From Pricia mediterranea (lineage in GTDB: Bacteria; Bacteroidota; Bacteroidia; Flavobacteriales; Flavobacteriaceae), in assembly GCF_032248455.1 (NCBI RefSeq), contig NZ_JAVTTP010000001.1, positions 1,734,501-1,798,500 of the forward strand: DNA of 64,000 bases, in the 5' to 3' direction. Below the pieces are notes generated by a model. That model made no database searches and was not told where the DNA came from. It saw only the letters and a list, made by a program, of their open reading frames with translations. This document shows, piece after piece, positions 52,374 through 60,731 of this stretch (positions within the stretch are counted from its first letter, which is position 1; each line of letters starts with the position of its first letter). Position numbers and translations under genes: made by a program.

Positions 52374-53720
52374 CTACTGTATATCGAACACCGGCAGCCC
52401 GCGATAAAAATCCAAGGTAGTTTTATTTATCTCGGATTTCAGCCGTACCTGCAGATTTTCGTTCTGGGCACTGGCGAACAGGTTCTTGGCCTGAAACAGT
52501 TCCAAAGCATTGATCAACCCCCTTTCATAGCGTTTCTGGGCAATAGTAAAGGCCAACTGCTGTGCCTTCACCTTTTGGTTGCTCTGTTCATATTCCACTT
52601 GTAGCGAATTATAATCCTGCACCAGGGTCTGTACGGTCCGCAATAGCTCCTGTTCCTGAATTTCCAGATTGTTCAGCGCCCTTAACCGCTCTATTTTTCG
52701 TTGCTTTACCTTGGAATGTCCCGACCAACCGTTAAAAATCGGCACGTTCAGGGATAGTCCTATGTACTTGAACGTGTTGTCCCTGAACTGGTCGCGAAAA
52801 GGGATGGTGTTGCCCAGGGTATCGCGGGTGGTTTCAAAATAACCGGTGCCGACACCGCTAAAAAGCGTTAGTGAGGGCAGGAGCTCACCTTTTGCGGCGG
52901 CCACCTGTTTTCCGGCGGCATCGGCCCGTAACTGCCTCGCTTTTATGATGGGCATAAAGGCCTTTGCGGCATTAAAGACGGAATCGGAGCCTATTTCCGG
53001 AAATGTCCCCTCGCTATCTTTTTGGGCAATTCCCTCCTGTATTTCGATGTTTTCCGCACCCTCAAGGTTCATCTCCTGGATCAGCGCCAACTCGGCGGCC
53101 GCCAATTGGTTTTTGCTTTGGGTCAGGTTCAGCTTGTCGGTCAACAACAACGATTCGGCCTCGTACAGGTCCGCCCCGGCCTTAAGCCCCAGTTCGATCT
53201 GTTTTTCCACTAGGTCGTAATTGGACTGTGAGACCTGCAGCTGCTCTTCGGATATTCCGACCAGCCCCTTATAAAACTGAATGTCATAGAATGCCTGCAT
53301 GACCCGAAATGCCAACAGGTACTGCTCTTGCAACCGCTCTTCTTTGGTGGCTCGGTACAGAAACTTCGTAGCCTTGATCGTATTGATTTTCTGAAAGCCC
53401 CGAAACAGGTCCACCGCCGTTTCCAAGGTATAATTGTTCGAAAAAAAATCGGTGGTCACCACATCGTTGGTAAACGGGTCGGTGCTCCGCCCGAAATTGA
53501 TGGTATACTGCGTCTGTCCGTTAACGGACGGCAAAAGGTTGCGAACGGATTGCCGATACGTTTCCCTATCGGATTGTGCAGCGTACTCAAAGTTATTCAT
53601 CTGCAGGTTGTTCTCTAGCGCGTAGGCTATGCACTCATCCAGCGTCCAGGTGGACTGAGCCTGTAATTGCGTTCCTAACAGGATCAAGATGATAAATGCT
53701 ATTGTAGAATTTCGGTTCAT
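52374..53720 (-). CDS. TolC-family outer-membrane efflux channel
   Basis: The 448-residue protein starts MNRNSTIAFIILILLGTQLQ, a signal peptide; upstream codons to 53771 have no leader. The trimeric-channel fold is shown by the tandem outer-membrane efflux repeats: WTLDECIAYALENNLQMNN, FEYAAQSDRETYRQSVRNLL, then NALELFQAKNLFASAQNENL near the end, with long coiled helices. It opens the operon that continues with HlyD, ATPase and five permeases, and a sigma-54 box is 25 bases upstream. Confidence 0.92.
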   Translation of the reverse strand: MNRNSTIAFIILILLGTQLQAQSTWTLDECIAYALENNLQMNNFEYAAQSDRETYRQSVRNLLPSVNGQTQYTINFGRSTDPFTNDVVTTDFFSNNYTLETAVDLFRGFQKINTIKATKFLYRATKEERLQEQYLLAFRVMQAFYDIQFYKGLVGISEEQLQVSQSNYDLVEKQIELGLKAGADLYEAESLLLTDKLNLTQSKNQLAAAELALIQEMNLEGAENIEIQEGIAQKDSEGTFPEIGSDSVFNAAKAFMPIIKARQLRADAAGKQVAAAKGELLPSLTLFSGVGTGYFETTRDTLGNTIPFRDQFRDNTFKYIGLSLNVPIFNGWSGHSKVKQRKIERLRALNNLEIQEQELLRTVQTLVQDYNSLQVEYEQSNQKVKAQQLAFTIAQKRYERGLINALELFQAKNLFASAQNENLQVRLKSEINKTTLDFYRGLPVFDIQ

Positions 53721-53744
53721 ATACTTTTGGTATGCCAAAGAATA

Positions 53745-53760
53745 TGCGATCCGTGTGCCA
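53745..53760 (-). promoter_or_regulatory. Sigma-54 promoter of the tolC operon
   Basis: On the minus strand, TGGCACACGGATCGCA has the -24 GG and -12 GC exactly 10 bases apart, with five of the six bases in the TGGCAC block and C-for-T the only -12 block mismatch. It would start transcription about 14 bases before the tolC ATG. The divergent gene at 53903 is an NtrC-type activator, which sigma-54 promoters require. Seen directly; assignment inferred. Confidence 0.75.
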
Positions 53761-53902
53761 AGATTACACATTGCTGCCTATCAACGCTTTATAATTATCA
53801 ATTTGGATAGAACGGAACGGAAACGTAAAATAAATGTACAACTATTGTCAAACTTTTTTACGGTTTAGGAATCAAAACGGATGGGAAGTCGTAGTTTTGA
53901 GG

Positions 53903-55297
53903 ATGCAAAATGCCAAGATCCTTGTAGTAGATGACAACAAAAGCGTGCTTAGCGCTTTGGAGATTCTATTACAATTCGAGTACAAAACAATTCGGACCAT
54001 CTCAAACCCGAACCAAATTTCTTCGTTTCCTGATCTGGATACCTATGATATCGTTTTGTTGGATATGAATTTTTCGGCCGGGGTCAATACAGGCAATGAG
54101 GGACTTTTTTGGCTGCGGGAAATCCGTAAGAAGGCACCGCATATCTCGGTGATAATGATGACCGCCTATGGGGCGGTGGATCTCGCCGTGAAAGCGCTGA
54201 AGGAAGGGGCGGCGGATTTTGTGCTGAAACCCTGGAACAACGACAAACTGCTGGCCACGGTAAAATCCGCCTACTCACTCCGGAAATCCCAAAAGGAAGT
54301 CTCCCAGCTCCGAGAAAAGGAAAGCAGCCTGAAGCAGGTCATCAATCAGAACAATAATCCCATTGTCGGGAATTCGAAGGCGCTTCAGGCGGTGCTAAAG
54401 CTGACGGCCAAGGTTGCCAAAACCGAGGTCAACGTACTGGTCACGGGCGAGAACGGTACTGGCAAGGAGCTGATCGCCCGAGAATTGCACCGACTTTCGC
54501 CCCGAAGCGACGAGGTCTTTATTGCAGTGGATATGGGTTCCATTTCCGAAAACCTGTTCGAAAGTGAGCTATTCGGACACCTAAAAGGGGCCTTTACCGA
54601 CGCCAAGGAAGACCGGGCGGGAAAGTTCGAGGCGGCGAACGGCGGCACCCTCTTCCTTGACGAAATCGGGAACCTGTCCCTTCAGGCCCAGGCCAAGCTG
54701 CTGTCCGCCATACAGAACAAAACGATTGTCCGCGTGGGCTCGAACAAACCCATTTCGGTCGATATTCGGTTGATCTGCGCCACCAACGAGAACTTGGATA
54801 ACATGGTATCCGACGGGCTTTTCCGGGAAGACCTGCTCTATCGTATCAACACCATCCGTATCGAGGTGCCACCGCTTCGGGAACGGGAAGACGACATTTT
54901 GATACTGGCCGATTTTTACCTCAAAAAGTTTACCGCCAAATATGGCAAACCGGGATTGCGAATCAACCAAACCGCCCAAGAGAAACTTTTGGCGTACCCA
55001 TGGCCGGGAAACATTCGGGAACTCTTGCACACGTTGGAACGGGCCATCATCCTCTCGGAAGGCAATGTGCTAAAATCGGAGGACTTTCCCATGGCATCCG
55101 GGCGGGAAACATCCCGCCAAGACGGACTGCCCGGTGGAGCATCCGAAGAATCAGGTCCCAAGACCCTCGAAGAAATGGAACTGTTAATGATCAACAACGC
55201 CCTGGATCAAAATGACGGGAATTACACCGCCGCCGCCGAACAGTTAGGAATTTCGCGGCAGACGCTATACAATAAACTGAAGAAGAGCAAGCACTAG
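53903..55297 (+). CDS. NtrC-family response regulator (sigma-54 activator)
   Basis: The 464-residue protein starts at MQNAKILVVDDNKSVLSALE (ATG at 53903). The receiver domain has Asp10/Asp11 and the phospho-acceptor Asp54 (IVLLDMNF). The AAA+ domain has Walker A GENGTGKE at 182-189, the sigma-54 contact loop GAFTDA at 229-234 (usual form GAFTGA) and LFLDEIGNLSL. A Fis-type helix-turn-helix ends the protein (NYTAAAEQLGISRQTLYNKL). It activates sigma-54 RNA polymerase by ATP hydrolysis. A sigma-54 site lies upstream of the divergent tolC operon, the obvious target. Confidence 0.94.
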   Translation: MQNAKILVVDDNKSVLSALEILLQFEYKTIRTISNPNQISSFPDLDTYDIVLLDMNFSAGVNTGNEGLFWLREIRKKAPHISVIMMTAYGAVDLAVKALKEGAADFVLKPWNNDKLLATVKSAYSLRKSQKEVSQLREKESSLKQVINQNNNPIVGNSKALQAVLKLTAKVAKTEVNVLVTGENGTGKELIARELHRLSPRSDEVFIAVDMGSISENLFESELFGHLKGAFTDAKEDRAGKFEAANGGTLFLDEIGNLSLQAQAKLLSAIQNKTIVRVGSNKPISVDIRLICATNENLDNMVSDGLFREDLLYRINTIRIEVPPLREREDDILILADFYLKKFTAKYGKPGLRINQTAQEKLLAYPWPGNIRELLHTLERAIILSEGNVLKSEDFPMASGRETSRQDGLPGGASEESGPKTLEEMELLMINNALDQNDGNYTAAAEQLGISRQTLYNKLKKSKH

Positions 55298-55439
55298 CAA
55301 GGGTCAAATCGACGAATATTTGCGAGTTCGCTCGCCAAAAGGCTTGCGAAGCGCGGCAAACCGTTGAACCTTTTGTAAGGATTGATCTGGGCACGACGAG
55401 CCAAAAATCTTATTTAAAAAAGTTAGACAAGAACATAGA

Positions 55440-55460
55440 GTACTAAATACTAAGTACTTA
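55440..55460. repeat. Heptad repeat GTACTAA-type, three units
   Basis: Units start at 55440, 55447 and 55454 (GTACTAA, ATACTAA, GTACTTA). 55440-55458 is the reverse complement of 52336-52354. It lies between the regulator gene and the kinase gene. Confidence 0.75.
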
Positions 55461-55469
55461 ACACAAAAA

Positions 55470-56870
55470 ATGGTAAGCAGACATATATACTGGCAACTGA
55501 TTTTCCGCATCGTCTTGATATCGGCAGCGGCGTTGGGTTCGGGCTTCCTCTTTTTTGACGAGCAGTACGTACTATCCGGCCTAGTGTTCGGCCTCCTGGT
55601 GCTGCAGACCGTTTTTCTCATCCGCTACGTCAACCAGACCAACCGCAAGATCGCCTATTTCTTCGATGCCATAAAAAATGAGGATTTCACCCTGCGGTTT
55701 CCGGAAAAATTGAGCGTGAAGTCCCTCGAGGAACTCAACCACAGCTTGAACATGCTAAATGCGATGATTCAGGATGTCCACCTAAAAAAGCAGGCGCAGG
55801 AACAGTATTACCAAGAAATATTGAAGCAGGCCGATATCGGCATCCTGACCATCAACGAAAAGGGACACATCCTGTACGCCAATCCGACCGTGGAGAAACT
55901 GCTGAACCACCATCCCTTAAACCATATAAAGCAATTGAGGCAGGTAGATGAGAAACTTTATGCCATTTTCACCGACCTGAAGCCATTTGAAAGCAAGACT
56001 TTTCAACTGACCAACGAACGTGAGAAAACCCAGCTTACCTTGAAGTCCACTTCAATAACAGCGGAAGGCCAGACCTTGTTATTGGTCGTGGTACAGGACA
56101 TTCATAAAGAATTGGACGAAAAGGAGACGGACTCATGGTTCAAGCTCATCCGGGTGCTGACCCATGAAATCATGAACACCATTACCCCGATTACCTCGAT
56201 TTCGGAATCCGTCTTAAAATATTTTAAAACGGATGGGCGCACGTTGACCCCGGAAGAATTCGCCGAGCATCACGTAAAGAGCACAGTGAAAGGTCTTGAA
56301 GTTATCAAGGAACAAGGCAACGATTTGATGGATTTCGTTCAGTCGTACCGCAGCTTTCTCAATGTACCGGAGCCGGACAAATCTCTGGTTTCCGCTCGGG
56401 ACCTGTTCGAAAAGGTCAAGCTCTTGCTAGGTGAAGCCAGGGTAGTGGAGGACATGGACAAAAGCCCCATCGATATCCAAATTATTATCGACCCCGAGGA
56501 TCTCGAGCTTTTTATCGACGTAAAACAGATCACGCAAGTACTGCTAAACCTTGGGAAAAACGCGCAGCAAGCCTTACATAGTCAACGCGAGGCGGTCCGG
56601 CAATCGAAGGCCCCGCCAAAAGGTACCCACGGTCAAATCAAGTTTTTGGCAGGCATCGGCGATGCTGGAAAAAAAGTGATCAAGGTTTGGGACAACGGCC
56701 CCGGGATTCCCCCGGAACAACAAGACGAAATTTTCGTACCCTTTTTCACTACCAAAAACACGGGTACCGGAATTGGGCTCAGTCTATCAAAACAGATTAT
56801 GCGATTGCACGGAGGAAGCATCCAAGTCGCTTCAAAGAAGAATACGGTCTTTACTTTGACTTTTGAATAG
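55470..56870 (+). CDS. Membrane sensor histidine kinase of the NtrC-type pair
   Basis: The 466-residue kinase has two N-terminal membrane helices (about 10-23 and 33-50, with FLFFDEQYVL between), an FPEKLSVKSLEELNHSLNML linker of HAMP-like type, and a PAS domain (QEILKQADIGILTINEKG, HILYANPTVEKLL). The phosphorylation box is LIRVLTHEIMNTITPI, and the ATPase domain has LNLGKNAQQAL, VWDNGPGIPP and GTGIGLSLSKQI. NtrY-type kinases look like this. It lies 172 bases after the regulator gene on the same strand. The ligand for the sensor is unknown; pump substrate or envelope stress would be reasonable guesses. Confidence 0.93.
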   Translation: MVSRHIYWQLIFRIVLISAAALGSGFLFFDEQYVLSGLVFGLLVLQTVFLIRYVNQTNRKIAYFFDAIKNEDFTLRFPEKLSVKSLEELNHSLNMLNAMIQDVHLKKQAQEQYYQEILKQADIGILTINEKGHILYANPTVEKLLNHHPLNHIKQLRQVDEKLYAIFTDLKPFESKTFQLTNEREKTQLTLKSTSITAEGQTLLLVVVQDIHKELDEKETDSWFKLIRVLTHEIMNTITPITSISESVLKYFKTDGRTLTPEEFAEHHVKSTVKGLEVIKEQGNDLMDFVQSYRSFLNVPEPDKSLVSARDLFEKVKLLLGEARVVEDMDKSPIDIQIIIDPEDLELFIDVKQITQVLLNLGKNAQQALHSQREAVRQSKAPPKGTHGQIKFLAGIGDAGKKVIKVWDNGPGIPPEQQDEIFVPFFTTKNTGTGIGLSLSKQIMRLHGGSIQVASKKNTVFTLTFE

Positions 56871-57089
56871 GAAATATTAGTGGAATTCAGACGCGTGTGG
56901 GATTACCAAATTAGTTCTCAGTCCTACCGCATCATTTCCCGATCGAACCGAAGGTAGCGGGGCAATCAGTTTAAGCATAGCAATGTCAATTTTCCGGTCA
57001 GCATGGCCTGTGTAACGACCGGGCCGCTTCGCGCTAGGGACCGTCCAAATTCGGAACGCCATTCTGAAAAGGTGAAAAATCTATGGATG

Positions 57090-57431
57090 TCAATGATCAT
57101 GGAGTTCTTTGAAAGGATCCCAAAAATGTTTTTCAAAATCTACAATCTGGTTGTCAACGACCTTGATACCCTCATTCTCCAAAAGTTGCTGCATCAGGTT
57201 CGTGCCGTCAAAATGGTGCTTTCCCGTTAAGAGCCCGATTTTGTTCACTACCCGATGAGCGGGTATCTCCGGCATACTATGAGCGCCGTTCATCGCCCAA
57301 CCCACCATTCGGGCGCTACGGGCGACCCCGAGATATTTGGCAATAGCCCCGTAGGAAGTTACTCGGCCTTCCGGTATCTGCCGGGCCACTTCGTAAACCT
57401 TCTGGAAGAAGTTTTTGTTTTCGGGTTTCAT
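57090..57431 (-). CDS. Alkyltransferase-like (ATL) DNA repair protein
   Basis: The 113-residue protein begins MKPENKNFFQKVYEVARQIP (ATG at 57431; a TTG two codons upstream is possible). It is the DNA-binding domain of O6-methylguanine-DNA methyltransferase, with GRVTSYGAIAKYLG and the pseudo-active-site IPAHRVVN. The acceptor Cys of PCHR is replaced by Ala58, so it cannot remove alkyl groups itself. ATL proteins bind alkylated guanine and flag it for nucleotide excision repair. The gene lies directly beside the CAGGTGT heptad array, 10 bases from its start. Confidence 0.93.
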   Translation of the reverse strand: MKPENKNFFQKVYEVARQIPEGRVTSYGAIAKYLGVARSARMVGWAMNGAHSMPEIPAHRVVNKIGLLTGKHHFDGTNLMQQLLENEGIKVVDNQIVDFEKHFWDPFKELHDH

Positions 57432-57440
57432 GGTCAAGTT

Positions 57441-57480
57441 CAGGTGTCAGGTGTCAGGTGTCAGGTGTCAGGTGTCAGGT
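57441..57480. repeat. CAGGTGT heptad tandem repeat, 5.7 copies
   Basis: Five exact copies of CAGGTGT and a partial sixth run from 57441, the only nearly perfect tandem array in the heptad family seen here. It ends nine bases before the ATL start codon on the minus strand, so copy-number change would alter the ATL leader length in 7-base steps. Confidence 0.9.
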
Positions 57481-57515
57481 TCAAGCTCAATTACAAAGGC
57501 ATCCTATCTCAAGGA

Positions 57516-57540
57516 GGTCTCGACTGCGCTCGACCGGACA
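57516..57540. repeat. TCGACTGCGCTCGA hairpin element (copy 3)
   Basis: GGTC and CCGG-type arms flank the TCGACTGCGCTCGA core in the region between the ATL and LysE genes. Related copies are at 20852-20871 and 51031-51056. Confidence 0.75.
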
Positions 57541-57818
57541 CTCATTAAAATTTCATTGATTCCAGAATTAAAAGTCACTCCCAGACCACCTGCTACCCTT
57601 ATTCCGCCCTTGGTCATGCAGTGTCACCATCATTCTTTCATCCCTTTATCCGCAATACGCCTCACCACATTCTCCCTCACAGTTAGAACCCATTCGCACT
57701 ATTACTTTTTCATTTCTTCCCCCATTCTACATCTGATGACCTGCGACAAGTATTATAGAACGACCACGTTCACACTACCAATCGCATTTTGACATTTTGC
57801 AAACAACCGCAAACCAAT

Positions 57819-57874
57819 AGCTAACGTCCAACGACTATCGACTAAAGTCTAACGACTACCCACTAACGACTAAA
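57819..57874. repeat. Heptad repeat array, eight units
   Basis: Units begin every 7 bases from 57819 to 57868, including AGCTAAC, GTCCAAC, GACTATC, GACTAAA, GTCTAAC and GACTACC. The final units run past the stop codon (57863-57865) of the LysE-type gene into its last codons. Words GACTAAA and GACTACC are shared with the array at 10703-10751. Confidence 0.85.
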
Positions 57875-58492
57875 TATCCGAAATAGGGTAATCACCAACA
57901 GCCCCAGCATCAGTCCGCTTAAAATATAATTTGAATTTTTGGAAAAACGGTCGGTCTTGCCTTCCAACCGATTGAAATATACGGTGTACATATACAGCAC
58001 GGAGAATGTGCCCAAGCCAGCCGCCAAAATAAAAGTCAAGGTATCCCATACCTTGAACTGTATCCAGCCGGAGGCGTTCCACATGATGTTCAGGCCGCTG
58101 TAATAGGGAATGGTCAACAAATTGACCGCCGCCAAACCCATCCCCTTAAAAAAACTGTTCTTTTTACTGACCTGGACCAGTTCCGGGTTCGGCACTTTGT
58201 TTCTCCTGGCGGCCCAAAAAAAGTACAGCGCGAAAAAGGCGAAGACCGCCACCGCAATCTTTAAAAGCACAGCGACCACTTCGGGGTTTCTATCAAGGAA
58301 TTTGGAGATATAGACCGCGATTGTGGCCTGCAACATGATTATGGTAGATACCCCGACGCTGAAAATAATTCCATTGGTCTTCCCTTTCTCGACGCTAACC
58401 TTGGCGGCGTTCATATTTAAAAGGCCTGGGGGCACGGTAGCCATAAAGGCTGCCGAGAACGTGGCGAAGAAAAGAATGAATAGATGCTGCAT
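57863..58492 (-). CDS. LysE-family exporter
   Basis: The 209-residue protein starts at MQHLFILFFATFSAAFMATV (ATG at 58492); a longer upstream frame lacks family sequence. LysE/RhtB hallmarks are the N-terminal GLLNMNAAKVSVEKGKTNGI with TVPPGLLN, six membrane helices, FFWAARRNK, LAAVNLLTIPYYSGLNIMW and a final LSGLMLGLLVITLF. The family exports amino acids or similar small molecules. Its last codons (…FSR stop) lie within the 57819-57874 heptad array, so the 3' end may have been recast by repeat growth. Confidence 0.85.
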   Translation of the reverse strand: MQHLFILFFATFSAAFMATVPPGLLNMNAAKVSVEKGKTNGIIFSVGVSTIIMLQATIAVYISKFLDRNPEVVAVLLKIAVAVFAFFALYFFWAARRNKVPNPELVQVSKKNSFFKGMGLAAVNLLTIPYYSGLNIMWNASGWIQFKVWDTLTFILAAGLGTFSVLYMYTVYFNRLEGKTDRFSKNSNYILSGLMLGLLVITLFRIFSR

Positions 58493-58519
58493 TATTTTCA
58501 AATTCAAGCGCAAACGTAA

Positions 58520-58533
58520 GTGTCAAGTGTCAA
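58520..58533. repeat. GTGTCAA heptad, two copies
   Basis: Two exact GTGTCAA units at 58520 and 58527, resembling the CAGGTGT array one gene away, in the gap between the LysE-type gene and trmB. Short, but consistent with the heptad family. Confidence 0.5.
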
Positions 58534-58548
58534 GATCGAGAATCATTT

Positions 58549-59223
58549 TTAAATCTTGAACTGAAGATACGTAATCGCCTTCCCCTGCTCAAGATACTGT
58601 TTTTCGTAGAACGTTTGGATGCCGATGACCTCATTCGGACTCCCCTCGTTCTTATACACGTCGTGGTTGGCATAAACTACTTCGAGGCCTAGACCATGTA
58701 GCAGCCCCAAGGTGTACCCGTGCATGAATTCACTATCCGTTTTTAGGTGCACCGAACCCTCCGGGATCAAAATTTTCCTGTATTTATCCAAAAAGTCCCG
58801 ATTCGTCATCCGGTGCTTGGTGCGTTTGTACTTGATCTGGGGATCGGGAAAAGTAATCCATATTTCCGATACTTCATTCTCCGCAAAAAGCGCGTCGATC
58901 AGTTCGATCTGGGTACGCAAGAAAGCTACATTTTCCAAAGATTCTTCCAAAGCGGTCTTCGCCCCGCGCCACAGTCGGGCACCTTTGATGTCGATTCCAA
59001 TAAAATTTTTATCGGGGGATTGCCGCGCAAGGCCCACGGTATATTCCCCTTTTCCGCAACCGAGCTCCAGTACGATAGGCTTATCGTTCCCGAAATGGGA
59101 CGCCCAGTTTCCTTTCAGGGAAAATCCTGCCGCGACCGTTTCGCGATCAGGCTGAATGACGTTTTTGAACTGTTCGTTTTCCTTGAACCTTTTGAGCTTG
59201 TTTTTGCTTCCCACTACTTTCAA
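58549..59223 (-). CDS. trmB: tRNA (guanine-N7-)-methyltransferase
   Basis: The 224-residue enzyme makes m7G at tRNA position 46 from SAM. It has the SAM-binding VLELGCGKGEYTVGLARQ, the catalytic and tRNA-contact run EIWITFPDPQIKYKRTKHRM, FLDKYRKILIPEGSVHLKTD and the C-terminal NEVIGIQTFYEKQYLEQGK. Length is normal. It shares its strand with the LysE-type and PhoR-like genes but is set apart from both. The start at 59223 gives MKVVGSKNKLKRFKENEQFK, the usual basic N-terminus. Confidence 0.96.
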   Translation of the reverse strand: MKVVGSKNKLKRFKENEQFKNVIQPDRETVAAGFSLKGNWASHFGNDKPIVLELGCGKGEYTVGLARQSPDKNFIGIDIKGARLWRGAKTALEESLENVAFLRTQIELIDALFAENEVSEIWITFPDPQIKYKRTKHRMTNRDFLDKYRKILIPEGSVHLKTDSEFMHGYTLGLLHGLGLEVVYANHDVYKNEGSPNEVIGIQTFYEKQYLEQGKAITYLQFKI

Positions 59224-59395
59224 TTAAAGTTTTTTGTCTTGGAACCGACGGAGAAAATAATTCCGAAAACTCCTTGAAAACGGACTTTCGCTGTGCTCGA
59301 TACCCTGCACAACGCGCTGTGGATTTCGAGGTATTGCGGCTGGCCTTATTCTGCCCCAACCGACAAAACTAATGAAATCTTATGGGAAGAAACAA

Positions 59396-60454
59396 CTAAT
59401 GTTCGGCGCCTACCTTACTCTTTTCCAAGGTAAACGAAAACTCGGACCCGACCTCGATCTCGCTCTCGACATAAATTTTTTCCTCGTGGGCCTCGATAAT
59501 GTGTTTAACGATGGCCAGTCCCAATCCGGAGCCTCCTTCCTTACGGCTTCCGCTCTGATCTACCCGGTAGAAACGTTCAAAAATACGGTGCATCTGGCGT
59601 TTCGGGATGCCCTCGCCGTTGTCGGTAACCCTTATAATTACTTTATTTTTTATCAGGTTTTCGACACTGACCTCGGTGGTACCGTCACGCCGGCCGTATT
59701 TTACGGAGTTGACCAGCAGGTTCGATATAACGCGCTGTATTTTGTCCTTGTCCGCATAGACGTAGATCGGTCGGGGGTACTCCATATCGAAAGTGAGCAC
59801 GATGTTCTTCTTGTCCGCTTTCATTTCCAACAGGTCGAAAACGCCTTCAATAAGCTCGACAATGTCAAAGTTCTCCCTGAACAGATTGAGTTCGCCGACT
59901 TCCAACTTGGTGATCAGATCAAGGTCCTTTACGATATACATGAGCCGGTCGACCCCTTTATTGGCCCGCTGCAGGTATTTCTTGCGGACGTTCTTGTCGT
60001 TCAAGGCACCGTCCAACAAGGTCTCGATGTATCCCTGAACGGTAAAGAGCGGGGTTTTAAGCTCATGCGAAACGTTTCCCAAAAAATCCCTCCGGTATTC
60101 CTCGCGCACCTTTAGGGTATCGATCTCGATTTTCTTGTCCTTGGCAAACTTCCCGATTTCCTCGGTGAGTGTCCGCATATCGGTAGTGATCGGGTCCGAG
60201 GTCGGGGTAGAAGATTCCAAAAGGGCCACATCGTCATAGATCTGCTTCATTTTTCGGTAAATGAACTTTTCTATTCGGATTTGGAGGATGTAAAACGACG
60301 TAGCGAAAAGTAGTATGGTGGACAAGGTTAAAAGGATGGCATCGAATGTATTGAAAATGAAAAGAAGAATTCCCAATATCAAGGCGAACCCCACCGAAAT
60401 CAGAAGGGAAGACCGCAGCGCAAACCGATATGACCTTTTCAACCTACTGGCCAT
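59396..60454 (-). CDS. PhoR-like sensor histidine kinase
   Basis: The 352-residue kinase has two adjacent N-terminal membrane helices (SSLLISVGFALILGILLFIF, AILLTLSTILLFATSFYI) with almost no periplasmic loop, then a linker (KQIYDDVALLESSTPTSD), the DHp domain with phospho-His in LGNVSHELKTPLFTVQGYIE, and the ATPase domain with SNLLVNSVKYGRRDG, VTDNGEGIPKRQM and GSGLGLAIVKHIIEAHE. The lack of an external domain is typical of PhoR in this phylum, which is thought to sense through transporters. It follows the regulator gene after 277 bases, so it may have its own promoter. Confidence 0.9.
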   Translation of the reverse strand: MASRLKRSYRFALRSSLLISVGFALILGILLFIFNTFDAILLTLSTILLFATSFYILQIRIEKFIYRKMKQIYDDVALLESSTPTSDPITTDMRTLTEEIGKFAKDKKIEIDTLKVREEYRRDFLGNVSHELKTPLFTVQGYIETLLDGALNDKNVRKKYLQRANKGVDRLMYIVKDLDLITKLEVGELNLFRENFDIVELIEGVFDLLEMKADKKNIVLTFDMEYPRPIYVYADKDKIQRVISNLLVNSVKYGRRDGTTEVSVENLIKNKVIIRVTDNGEGIPKRQMHRIFERFYRVDQSGSRKEGGSGLGLAIVKHIIEAHEEKIYVESEIEVGSEFSFTLEKSKVGAEH

Positions 60455-60731
60455 GGTAAAAAAGTATTGGTCTCCTCATCAGAATTTTTTTATGCTTGTC
60501 GGAAAAAACGGCTAATCGATCCATTTGAATCAAAAACATCATGTCTAGCGCCCGCATGAACGATTAAATCGGAAAGGCAACCGAGACGTTTTCGTTTGGA
60601 TGGACGGCAGAACTGTCAAGCCATCGAACGCTCTCCAAAATTAGCGTAAATACCCTGAAGGAAGTTGGATTGCAGAAGAATATCCTTTACAGAATGGCTT
60701 TATAAAATCTTGGATGGTCCCTAGTGCGGTC

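Larger units (their letters stand above)
57432..57862. other. Gene-free stretch, rich in repeats
   Basis: These 431 bases between the ATL and LysE genes hold no convincing gene. A rightward frame spans the CAGGTGT repeat but has no family features. The stretch contains the CAGGTGT array (57441-57480), a TCGACTGCGCTCGA hairpin (57516-57540) and most of the eight-unit array at 57819-57874. Confidence 0.6.

Noticed and set aside
57441-57480. CRISPR array
   Set aside because: The repeat unit is 7 bases with no spacers and there are no cas genes.
57415-57792. Rightward frame spanning the CAGGTGT array
   Set aside because: Starts in the ATL gene region and is only open because the array contains no stop in that frame; no leader, no family features.
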